Source: Oceanobacillus sp. Castelsardo
GTDB lineage: Bacteria; Bacillota; Bacilli; Bacillales; Amphibacillaceae
Reading direction: 5' to 3'
Assembly (NCBI RefSeq): GCF_001659985.1
Contig: NZ_LYCS01000002.1
Span: 62,001 to 126,000 of the forward strand
Length of the DNA: 64,000 nucleotides
This document shows positions 54,443 to 62,371 of this stretch, one piece after another; positions within the stretch are counted from its first letter, which is position 1, and every line of letters starts with the position of its first letter. The position numbers and the translations under genes are program-made. The notes under the pieces were generated by a model, which saw nothing but the letters and a program-made list of their open reading frames with translations, was not told the origin of the DNA and ran no database searches.

Positions 54443-55453
54443 TTAAATACTTATAACACTGAGTTGGCATCGAATCCATTGATTATTAACATACGCATAT
54501 AATATTCCAGTATTTAATGGATCAAATTTAACCTCAACCTTAGTATACTCAATCATTGGATCGTTAAATTGTTCGCACCAATAATATAAATAGTTTAATT
54601 TAATCCCCCGTCTTGGTTGAACTTTTCTGGTTTTACCTTTTGGGGAAGGTAGTGTCATCAAAATAAATTTTTCGTCATAAGGAATATAGATATTCGGACG
54701 TCCGGATACTTCAAAAGAATTAAGGAATATTTCTTTGGGACTTTGTTGAAGTGATAGGTTTATATAATTGTCATATACATTATAAATCCAATTTTCAAGT
54801 CGTTTATTTAAGGTCTCAAGTGTCCATACAACGTAGTTTTTGGAGTCCACAGAATTATTAACCTGCTGTACATTTCTTGTGTTTCCCATAAGGATTTGGA
54901 TAAATAATTTATTTGTTAAACCAAATAATCTTTCTACCACATTATTAAATCCTGCTTTTAGAAGTGGTCTTTGTTTCGTATGGATTCCATAAGTTGTAAG
55001 CAAAGTTTCAAAATCAACACTATTAAATTCCATTCCACTATCTACTACCAATTTTTTTGGAAGCCGGTTATATTTTTTTACGCACTTCCTTATAACCATC
55101 ATACAACTATTGTAAGAGGGTTCTTCAAAGGTTAGATAAAAGGCAAGAACCCTTCTTGAATAATCATCAATCATTAGTGTTAACCAAAGTCGCTTAGAAT
55201 GCTTACCATCAATTTCTATTTCTATATCTAATTTGGCATGGTCAATATATACTGTTTCGAAAATACCTTCAGCATATTTCGAATTAGTAAATTCTAGTTC
55301 TTTATAAAATCCCTCATATTTATATAAGGTTCTTATTCCTTCCTTTCCAAGTCCATACTTTTGCTCATTTGTAATTTCATTTAAAATATCTTCTCGTTCA
55401 TTCTTAGATTCTGATGAAGGGTATTTTTCAAATAATCTTTTTTCCTTTGTCAC
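54443..55453 (-). pseudogene. Truncated tnsC-tnsB chimera (duplicate transposase core, 336 codons)
   Basis: Residues 1-28 (MTKEKRLFEKYPSSESKNER) resemble the TnsC N-terminus. From ~35 on the protein matches the tnsB half of the neighbouring fusion, with the DDE residues at Asp ~73 (YIDHAKLD), Asp ~139 (LVVDSGMEF) and Glu ~174 (NNVVERLFG) kept. It lacks the DNA-binding N-terminal part and the C-terminal tail. It starts with GTG right after the TAG of tnsAB. This is what a tandem duplication from mid-tnsB to early tnsC would leave. The frame is open, so a product with a regulatory effect cannot be excluded. Confidence 0.75.
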
Positions 55454-58120
55454 CTATATCAACTCCCCAAATATCTCAAGATCATCGTCATCATAAATAT
55501 CATCTGTTTCATTAGAATTACATTCTTCTACATTTTCATCATTTGATCTATCATTGCTTTCAAAGACCTTTAATTCAGGTTTAGTTGAAGATAAATTTTC
55601 ATTTATTAATTCTTCTTCTTTTAATTCAGAGTCTATAATATATTGCGCAATCATTTTTGCTGTCACTGTATTGTTTTGTGAATATAATTTATTCTTTTGC
55701 CTGATTTCTTCTGTAATAATTTTCATTTGTTTTTCACTTTTACCATATAAATATTTGTAACCTTCAGATTGGCATTCTACCCATTGATCTCCTACATATG
55801 CATATGCAATTCCAATATTGAACGGATCATATTTTACTTCAACTTGGGAATTTTCAATTTTTGGATTTCTGAATTGGTCACACCAATAATATGAATATGA
55901 TAATTTAATACCTTTACCCGGATGTACTTTTCTAGTTTTCCCTTTTGGAGATGGTAATGTCATTAAAATAAAAGTATCATCATAAGAAATATAGGTATTC
56001 GGACGACTTCCAGAAACATTAATTGATTCTTCATATGATTCTTTTGGACTTTGATGAAGCGATGGATTTATTTTATTGTCATAAACTATATTAAACCAGT
56101 TCTCAAGGGCTTCATTTAAAGTTTCTAGTGTCCAAATTGCATGGTTTTTCGGATTTACTGATTTAGTAACTTGTCTTACATTTTTTGTTAATTGTGTGTT
56201 TCCAGCAAGGTTATGAATAAACAATTTATTAGCTATGCCGAATAATCTTTCCACATCATTTCCATATCTTGATTTTGCAGCAGGTCTCTGTTTCTTGTGA
56301 ACACCGTAAAAGGCCAGTAAAGACTCAAAATATACACTATGAAATTCTTTTCCCCCATCCAAAACAAGGAAGTTAGGTAGTCGGTTATAATTCTTTACAC
56401 ATTCTCTAATAATCATCATGCAACTCCGGTATGAAGGTGGTTCAAATGTTAGATAAAAGGCAAGGACCCTTCTAGAAAAGGCATCAATCATCACGGTAAG
56501 CCACGGTCTCATGGTCTTATGACTAGTAAGTTTTAGTTCAATATCTAGCTCAGTATGATCAATATGCGCCAGTTCGAAAATACGCTCCCCATGCTTCGGA
56601 GTAGTAAATTCTAATTCAGTATAAAATTCCTCAAACTTATATGCTGCTCTTCTTCCTTTTCTAGATTCTGCTACTTCATATTTAGAAAGATTATTAATCG
56701 CAGTACACAATGTTTGGTATGATGGTGGATCAATATTAAATTCCTCACATTTAACTAACAATTCACGATAAACTTGTTTCGCTGTTTTAGACTTAATGTT
56801 TTTATAACTTTGATCAATTACATCATTCATTATTTTTTCTGTTTCCGGTGGCAATTTCGAATTTTTATTTCCTTTTTTTTTTGTTCTGGGAAGAAGTCCG
56901 ACAAAACCATTTCCATACAATTCTTCTGCATCATTGTATTTTTTTACCCAATTTCTGAGACTTCTTCTAGTAACATTTAAATCAACATTTTCTCCGTTTA
57001 GATACTTTGTAACAATTTCATATTTCTTATTTGCCTCTTCTAAGTCCTTTTCACTAGCTTCGGCAATCATCTTGTTTAATTTATTACTTTCTTTATTGTT
57101 ATTACTTTCCACAGCCTTTATATAACCTTCTGATATATATGATTCAAACAAGTTGATTGGTAATTCAGCATGTTCTTTTGTACTTTTTGAATATAAAAAC
57201 ACTTTTTTATTGCCATTATCGTAATTTAAAATAGTCCAAGCACTATCTCCCCATAAAATACTGTTCCCGTTTTTTATTTCAATCATCTTAGGTGAAATTC
57301 TTTTTCTACTTGATTTTTCAATTATCGAAAAACCCTTACGTTGTTCTTTATTTAGATATACCTTTACACTCTCTGGTTCGGTTATTAAATCGTTGTACAT
57401 ATCAATATAGATGATGTTATTTGCTATTAGGTCATATATATCATCAGGGGTAAATCGTTCCTCTGCATTTTGAATAAGCTCTAGTATGGTTATACCGGGC
57501 GCTGATATTATTGCCTCCTTAATCTTTGCAATAATTTGATCTTCGGGTATATGCCCATTGGTAATATAATCTTCCAGAAATTCAAGGTTACGTTGAAGTA
57601 TCCAATTAATCTCAGATGACGAACGTACAAGGAAATCCAAACCAAACTGTATTGCATAATTTTTTCCGAGTGCGAATTCCCATCTTCCATTATCTCTAAA
57701 ATATCTATCTGGTTTTTCCTGAGACTTCTTAATAAGATGTTCTTCTGTCTTGCACTCTACCCAATAAGCTCTTTTCTTTTCGATTACAAAAAAATCTGCT
57801 GTATACCAATAAGCCATTTTTCTATTTTTGTCTTTCTTACTTTGAAAATAATTCATTTTTATTTTGGGTGGTTGATCATAATACTCCAATACATCATCAT
57901 TAAATTCCATCATATAGATAGCTGGTAATTCAACCTTATGGCTCTCAAATTGAATGGTAACCCCCATCTTTTTACTACTATACCTTCCGCTAACGTTATT
58001 TCTACCTCCCCCAACCCGTCTTGCTGGAGGGGACTGTCTTATCCGTTGAATTTCCTTCTTTGCCTCTTCCTTTAAGTCCATTCTTGCTGCCCATTCTTCA
58101 AACTCACTTGAACTCATCAT
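55454..58120 (-). CDS. tnsAB: TnsA-TnsB fusion transposase
   Basis: An 888-aa fusion. Residues ~60-190 resemble the TnsA endonuclease, with the nuclease residues at Asp109 (YTADFFVI) and Glu122-x-Lys124 (WVECKTEE). The TnsB part follows: helix-turn-helix modules (VTRRSLRNWVKKYNDAEELY), then an rve/DDE core with Asp ~520 (HIDHTELD), Asp ~587 (LVLDGGKEF) and Glu ~624 (NDVERLFG). The tail is acidic (DDIYDDDDLEIFG) and may contact TnsC. TnsA cuts 5' ends and TnsB joins 3' ends, so a fused pair supports cut-and-paste. The start overlaps tniQ-B by 17 bp. Confidence 0.88.
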   Translation of the reverse strand: MMSSSEFEEWAARMDLKEEAKKEIQRIRQSPPARRVGGGRNNVSGRYSSKKMGVTIQFESHKVELPAIYMMEFNDDVLEYYDQPPKIKMNYFQSKKDKNRKMAYWYTADFFVIEKKRAYWVECKTEEHLIKKSQEKPDRYFRDNGRWEFALGKNYAIQFGLDFLVRSSSEINWILQRNLEFLEDYITNGHIPEDQIIAKIKEAIISAPGITILELIQNAEERFTPDDIYDLIANNIIYIDMYNDLITEPESVKVYLNKEQRKGFSIIEKSSRKRISPKMIEIKNGNSILWGDSAWTILNYDNGNKKVFLYSKSTKEHAELPINLFESYISEGYIKAVESNNNKESNKLNKMIAEASEKDLEEANKKYEIVTKYLNGENVDLNVTRRSLRNWVKKYNDAEELYGNGFVGLLPRTKKKGNKNSKLPPETEKIMNDVIDQSYKNIKSKTAKQVYRELLVKCEEFNIDPPSYQTLCTAINNLSKYEVAESRKGRRAAYKFEEFYTELEFTTPKHGERIFELAHIDHTELDIELKLTSHKTMRPWLTVMIDAFSRRVLAFYLTFEPPSYRSCMMIIRECVKNYNRLPNFLVLDGGKEFHSVYFESLLAFYGVHKKQRPAAKSRYGNDVERLFGIANKLFIHNLAGNTQLTKNVRQVTKSVNPKNHAIWTLETLNEALENWFNIVYDNKINPSLHQSPKESYEESINVSGSRPNTYISYDDTFILMTLPSPKGKTRKVHPGKGIKLSYSYYWCDQFRNPKIENSQVEVKYDPFNIGIAYAYVGDQWVECQSEGYKYLYGKSEKQMKIITEEIRQKNKLYSQNNTVTAKMIAQYIIDSELKEEELINENLSSTKPELKVFESNDRSNDENVEECNSNETDDIYDDDDLEIFGELI

Positions 58121-59471
58121 TTAAATATGTCCTCCTATTCTTATACTCATAACCACTTTGCACTAATAAAAATTTCCAATAATCTTGTAAAACCTTTTCT
58201 TTTAAAACCCCATTTTTATTAATCTTGTCTTCAATTTTTCTACGACTAGGATATAATCCTTCATTTTTCAACTCATTAAAGGCTAGATTAATTTGTTCTT
58301 TTAACGTTTTAATTCTTAGCTCTGACTTTTCTTTTATATAGTCGTAATATCTCCTCGATATTTGTTTACAAAGATCCGGAAAATTTCTGTACAATACTCT
58401 CTTATCCCGACCAATTACTTTTGCAACTGAATTCATCGATATTGGAGTATCTGTACTTAAATGTTCAATCAGTTTTTTCTCAATCACATCATAATTAAGT
58501 GGTTTTCGAGTTTGTTTTGTTTTATTATTAATGACCCGCTTGTCATTAATTTGAAATATATTAACATCTAGTTTTTGAGATTCTAAGAGGAAATCTAAAA
58601 TTTCTTTATTTAATTTAAAACATATTTTTAGTATGTTATCTAAAGAAGGAAAGTTTTGACCATATAGCCAATATCGGAGAGTGCTTTGTGGGATACTTAG
58701 GTGTCTTGAAAAACCCGCAACATTATTTGAAAAACGTTCTTCATTTATTACTTTCAATTTGTTTATAAATGTATGCTTAAAACTTTGAAAATCTATCTTG
58801 TTATGATTTATTGATAAAATATCCTTCACATTTTCATAAACATAAAGTTCCCACCTGAATTTTTCTAGATTGATCCTTTTGCTTTCACTTTCTTGGGCTA
58901 ATATAGAGGTACAATTTGGACAATAACCGGGAACCATTTGCCTGCGTATGATATCAACTTTCTTTTTACATATAGGACATCTATCAACTAAAAAACGACT
59001 ATGTTTTTTGCAAATCTCTACAGGTTTTAAATGCCATATCAGCGGATAATATATAACCTCTCCATCCTTCTCCCAAGTTCTAATACAGTCAGGACACCAA
59101 GTGAGTGTATCCTTCAATAAATTTCTCAATGGAATGAATTCTTTTAGGTTGTACAAGGTTAAATTAATTAGGTCATCTCTGGATGTTAACTTTTCAACTG
59201 TCCATGCAAGTTCAACAGCAATTTCCATGTATCCATTTACAGTTTTTGCCTTTTCATAAAAGCGGTTCCCTCCATAAGCTGAAGCCCGTTCTAAATAACT
59301 CTTATTCATTTCAGGAAAAATCATCTTATTGAATAAATGACCAACAGAGAGGTTGTGTTCATATGCTACCCTAATTAAATAACTGCTCAGGCTTTCAACT
59401 AACTCAGTTTGCAAACCAATTGGTTCAATACTGTATAAATCACTTCTAGAATCTAAATTTATTTCTATCAT
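58104..59471 (-). CDS. tniQ: TniQ/TnsD-family target-selection protein B, 455 aa
   Basis: A paralogue of the TniQ protein at 51525. The TniQ domain starts SIEPIGLQTELVESLSSYL, with zinc ligands in WCPDCIRT, CKKHSRFLVDRCPICK and YCPNC. A helix-turn-helix follows (VAGFSRHLSIPQSTLRYWLY) and the C-terminal repeats are basic (EKLIEHLSTDTPISMNSVAK). ATG 59471 follows GGGGTG; an ATG five codons earlier is possible. It is the first gene of the operon tniQ-B, tnsAB, chimera, tnsC. Having two target selectors suggests two classes of insertion site. Confidence 0.85.
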   Translation of the reverse strand: MIEINLDSRSDLYSIEPIGLQTELVESLSSYLIRVAYEHNLSVGHLFNKMIFPEMNKSYLERASAYGGNRFYEKAKTVNGYMEIAVELAWTVEKLTSRDDLINLTLYNLKEFIPLRNLLKDTLTWCPDCIRTWEKDGEVIYYPLIWHLKPVEICKKHSRFLVDRCPICKKKVDIIRRQMVPGYCPNCTSILAQESESKRINLEKFRWELYVYENVKDILSINHNKIDFQSFKHTFINKLKVINEERFSNNVAGFSRHLSIPQSTLRYWLYGQNFPSLDNILKICFKLNKEILDFLLESQKLDVNIFQINDKRVINNKTKQTRKPLNYDVIEKKLIEHLSTDTPISMNSVAKVIGRDKRVLYRNFPDLCKQISRRYYDYIKEKSELRIKTLKEQINLAFNELKNEGLYPSRRKIEDKINKNGVLKEKVLQDYWKFLLVQSGYEYKNRRTYLNDEFK

Positions 59472-59620
59472 TCTATTACACCCCATAAATTTAATAGATT
59501 AATAGTTATTATTGCCATATAGAACATTTAACTATTCACCTTTTCCATATCAGGTCGTTTTACGGGCATAAACGGTCTGTTTAGGGCCTTATTTGGATTA
59601 AAGTAAGGTATATTCACACC

Positions 59621-59672
59621 TAAAAATAAGGTCTAAATATACAATTCAGAGTACATTTAGACCTTATTTTTA
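59621..59672. terminator. 18-bp perfect inverted repeat in the divergent region
   Basis: TAAAAATAAGGTCTAAAT (59621-59638) pairs with ATTTAGACCTTATTTTTA (59655-59672), 16-nt loop. It could act as a terminator or as a site for the transposition proteins. It lies between tniQ-B and the 269-aa gene. Confidence 0.5.
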
Positions 59673-59702
59673 AATTAAAAAATTAAATAAAAAATTATAG
59701 TT

Positions 59703-59736
59703 AGCTATTCGAATAGCTGTTCTATTAGAGTATAAT
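59703..59736 (+). promoter_or_regulatory. Promoter of the 269-aa gene with an embedded palindromic operator
   Basis: A perfect 16-bp palindrome AGCTATTCGAATAGCT (59703-59718) overlaps the -35 position of a clear -10 box TATAAT (59731-59736). GGAGG and the ATG follow. A repressor binding here would block the promoter. Confidence 0.55.
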
Positions 59737-59765
59737 ACTTAAAATAATCTTAGGAGGTTTATTAA

Positions 59766-60575
59766 ATGCTATCATTTAGAGCTGTTTTTACTATGGAAGA
59801 GGAAAAAAATAATTATAATTATAATCGTGTAGATGTAACTTGGTACGATTGTCCAATTGACGGACCGTTTAACTATCAATACTTCGAAAACGAATCAAAT
59901 AGCTATATTGCATGGACAGAGGATCTTATTAATTTTCACCGATGGATTTTTAAATATTTTTATCAAGGTTATGTACTCCAACAATTTGAGTTGATAATAT
60001 ACCAAAACCATAATCAGACTGAAGATGAAGTCCTATTCTCGATTCCACATTTTAATATTAAATATAAGGATTGTTTAAATGTAATTCACGATGGATTAGT
60101 TAATTATAAAAGAGATATAGTAGAAATTAACTTTATTAAATCAGTGCAAAATTATGAGCAAATTTTTAATAGAATCATTCTATATAAAAATCATTGGTTA
60201 AGATTGGCAAATATAGCAAATATAAGTAGTAACAAAGAAAATGAATTAATTGAGAATGACCTTATATTTGACTTACCATTCCTGATATATTTTGCAAATA
60301 GCACAGAGGAATTCAAAGAAATAATTAATAAGGTAATCAAGCATTTCAATGGTATATTTAAACTATTAAACAAGAATAGTAATGACCAAAACGTAAGAAA
60401 GGTCAAAAATATATTGGTACTACTATTAGATGATTTAAGAAATGAGGAAAGAAATATAAATGAATTTAGTTGGATGTTTAAAATCAATGGAAATGAAATT
60501 CATAAAGAAAATAAAGATGATATTGAACTACATTTTCCACTCGAAGAAGAATTCGATGATAATTTACCCCTCTAA
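59766..60575 (+). CDS. Unknown protein, 269 aa, next to the Tn7-like module
   Basis: A soluble, very AT-rich gene with TTAGGAGG nine bases before its ATG. The N-terminal ~130 residues have aromatic-rich segments (VTWYDCPIDGPFNYQYFE, WTEDLINFHRWIFKYFYQGY). The rest is helical (FKEIINKVIKHFNGIF) with an acidic end (HFPLEEEFDDNLPL). I do not recognise it. Position right of the operon with its own operator suggests cargo, perhaps defence or regulation, but no motif shows it. Confidence 0.55.
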   Translation: MLSFRAVFTMEEEKNNYNYNRVDVTWYDCPIDGPFNYQYFENESNSYIAWTEDLINFHRWIFKYFYQGYVLQQFELIIYQNHNQTEDEVLFSIPHFNIKYKDCLNVIHDGLVNYKRDIVEINFIKSVQNYEQIFNRIILYKNHWLRLANIANISSNKENELIENDLIFDLPFLIYFANSTEEFKEIINKVIKHFNGIFKLLNKNSNDQNVRKVKNILVLLLDDLRNEERNINEFSWMFKINGNEIHKENKDDIELHFPLEEEFDDNLPL

Positions 60576-60591
60576 TTTAAATTAAACTATA

Positions 60592-60637
60592 TTGGCTGTC
60601 TAAACAGAACTTAACGGCTCTATGGGCAGCCTATTTT
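60592..60637 (+). terminator. Likely terminator after the 269-aa gene
   Basis: GGCTGTC pairs with GGCAGCC (long loop), then TATTTTTAT. Moderate strength. Confidence 0.45.
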
Positions 60638-60820
60638 TATGATAAAAACGATTAATTACCTACCCTTAATGACTTCTTTGCTGTTCTAAAACATAGCGCA
60701 TTGAAATCCAGTTACATTGATTCTGCTTCACTATTTTTCAGTCAATCTATTGTCATTTAATAACTACATAAATTATAATCATATAGAATTCTAAAACATT
60801 ATATAGAAGGAGACAGTAAA

Positions 60821-61015
60821 ATGAATAAAAAGATAAAAAGAAATAGAATTCGTTGTAAATGCTGCGGAGATATTATTGAATCAAGACAAATATATGATTT
60901 TCAACAATGTTCATGCAAAACGGTAGCGATTGATGGTGGACTAGAGTATGCCAAAAGAATTTTTCCTAGTAATCCTTCTGAAAATTTTTATGATGAATTA
61001 GTAGAATATGAATGA
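60821..61015 (+). CDS. DUF7695-like zinc-ribbon mini-protein, 64 aa
   Basis: A 64-aa protein with RCKCCGDIIESRQIYDFQQC and CSCKTVAIDGGLEYAKRI. Three or four cysteines in the first half suggest a zinc ribbon, and the block CSCKTVAIDGG is typical of a small family in Bacillaceae. A clear AGAAGGAGA site precedes it. Function unknown. A further short frame overlaps its stop. Confidence 0.75.
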   Translation: MNKKIKRNRIRCKCCGDIIESRQIYDFQQCSCKTVAIDGGLEYAKRIFPSNPSENFYDELVEYE

Positions 61016-61178
61016 TTCCGTATATATACTTGACGAACTAAGACTGGTCCCACTAGCAAGTATAATTATTGCTGTTATTGCTGTTCTAATCTAGGTAATC
61101 GGTTGGTGAATTTCGAAAGATGCCGTTGCCGTATTAATGGGGGTACTCAAAAGAATGTTGAGAACGATAGAACAATAA
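61008..61178 (+). pseudogene. Decayed small membrane protein with two in-frame stops
   Basis: An ATG overlapping the preceding stop opens MNDSVYILDELRLVPLASII and reaches AVIAVLI before TAG at 61092. The same frame resumes VIGW, stops at TGA 61107, then reads ISKDAVAVLMGVLKRMLRTI EQ to TAA. Restoring both stops to Trp would give a ~56-aa one-helix membrane protein. Continuity of the frame and hydrophobic pattern argue for decay of a real gene. Confidence 0.5.
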
Positions 61179-61238
61179 TTAAGCATAAAGGTATAGGCCA
61201 CGAAACCTTATACAACTGAATCATTTCTTAGATATGTG

Positions 61239-61263
61239 AATAATAATAATAATAATAATAAAT
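61239..61263. repeat. (AAT)n microsatellite
   Basis: About eight tandem AAT units upstream of the ydhK terminator. It is length-variable in principle. Confidence 0.8.
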
Positions 61264-61280
61264 CTCTGTTATAATTCAAC

Positions 61281-61318
61281 TACTACAAAAAGAACTTACC
61301 CGATTTACGGATAAGTCC
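61281..61318 (-). terminator. Terminator after the YdhK-like gene
   Basis: On the minus strand ACTTATCC pairs with GGGTAAGT (one G-U) followed by TTCTTTTTGT. Confidence 0.6.
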
Positions 61319-61331
61319 CTAATTTCAAAAA

Positions 61332-61967
61332 TTATTCTACTGGTGACAATTCACTTTCCGTTACCCATTTGTGGTTTTTCACCTCTTCTCCAGAATCGGT
61401 AGCTACAAAATCAACCATATATACGGTTGTTTCTTTCGCTGAATCGATCACTGCAGTTGCACGGTCCATACCCTCCATGTGATCTGCATTAAGGGTTACT
61501 TCAGTTCCCGGTTCAAAAGGTTCGTCTCCTGCTTCTTCAATCTCTTCATGGATAACCCATTTATGATTTTCTATTGGTTCTCCACCAGTTGTTGGTGTGT
61601 AGGAAACAGTATATACCATAGTGTCATATGCGCCAACAATTGTCGCCTCAGCACCATTCATACCCGACATATGATCAGATTCAATTATTGCTTGGCTACC
61701 AACCTGATAAGTAGGGTTATCCGCTTCTTGTAAGCCTTCGGGAACTTCGCCAGTGCTAGAATGGTTCATACCAGAATGATCCATGCCTTCCATATCTTCA
61801 TTGGTATCAGATTCTTCCATATCCATTTCATCATTATTGGATTCCACATTTTCTTCCTTATTAGATTCGGTTTCTGTATTCCTCTTTTCATCTGCACCTG
61901 CACATGCAGATAAGATAAGTACTGTGAATATAGTAATTATCCCTATTATGATTTTTCTACTTTGCAT
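61332..61967 (-). CDS. ydhK: YdhK-family (DUF1541) lipoprotein
   Basis: A 211-aa lipoprotein with lipobox LSACA at about residues 19-23. An acidic, Met/His-rich stretch follows (MEGMDHSGMNHSS). Two tandem DUF1541 repeats are seen (YQVGSQAIIESDHMSGMNGA and FEPGTEVTLNADHMEGMDRA, each ending in ENHKWV or KNHKWV). Met-rich sequences in surface lipoproteins favour copper or silver binding. It is divergent from the multicopper oxidase, so both probably answer to copper. Confidence 0.85.
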   Translation of the reverse strand: MQSRKIIIGIITIFTVLILSACAGADEKRNTETESNKEENVESNNDEMDMEESDTNEDMEGMDHSGMNHSSTGEVPEGLQEADNPTYQVGSQAIIESDHMSGMNGAEATIVGAYDTMVYTVSYTPTTGGEPIENHKWVIHEEIEEAGDEPFEPGTEVTLNADHMEGMDRATAVIDSAKETTVYMVDFVATDSGEEVKNHKWVTESELSPVE

Positions 61968-62371
61968 TTAAATAATCCCTCCTAATAAAATAAAGCTTGC
62001 CTATATTCTAACCAGTAAATTTGCAGGTTATATGCAGACTTCGCAAAATATGAATTACGATTTCTAAAATAAATCTTCATCCCTTTTCCAAGTGGATACA
62101 AAAGGTTATGAAAAATACAGTCATTGAATATCAATGACATTTCAGTAGAATAATCCATTTTATACTCAACATCTAAATTAAATAGTGATTAGTTTTTACT
62201 CCAATTATGCATTATTTCTCGATATTTGTTCGGTATGATAATTGCGAGAGATTGAATCGTAAGGGAAGGAGGAAAATGTATTAAAGGTTGTTTTCTCACT
62301 CGTAGTGATTACAACTATATAACACATCTGAAGTCTAAATGCAAAGAACGAACGAATAAAGGAGCGACCAA
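61968..62371. other. 404-bp divergent promoter region of the copper genes
   Basis: No complete gene. It must hold promoters for ydhK (left) and the oxidase (right). TATGATAAT at about 62235 could be a -10. A GGAAGGAGG followed by ATG TAT TAA around 62265 is a start with an immediate stop. No classical CsoR or CueR palindrome was recognised. Confidence 0.5.

Noticed and set aside
59472-61331. Right end of the Tn7-like element close to tniQ-B
   Set aside because: No copy of the TAGGAAAnTATATGCTTTAC core or a TGT/ACA-bounded repeat cluster was found in this stretch by eye.
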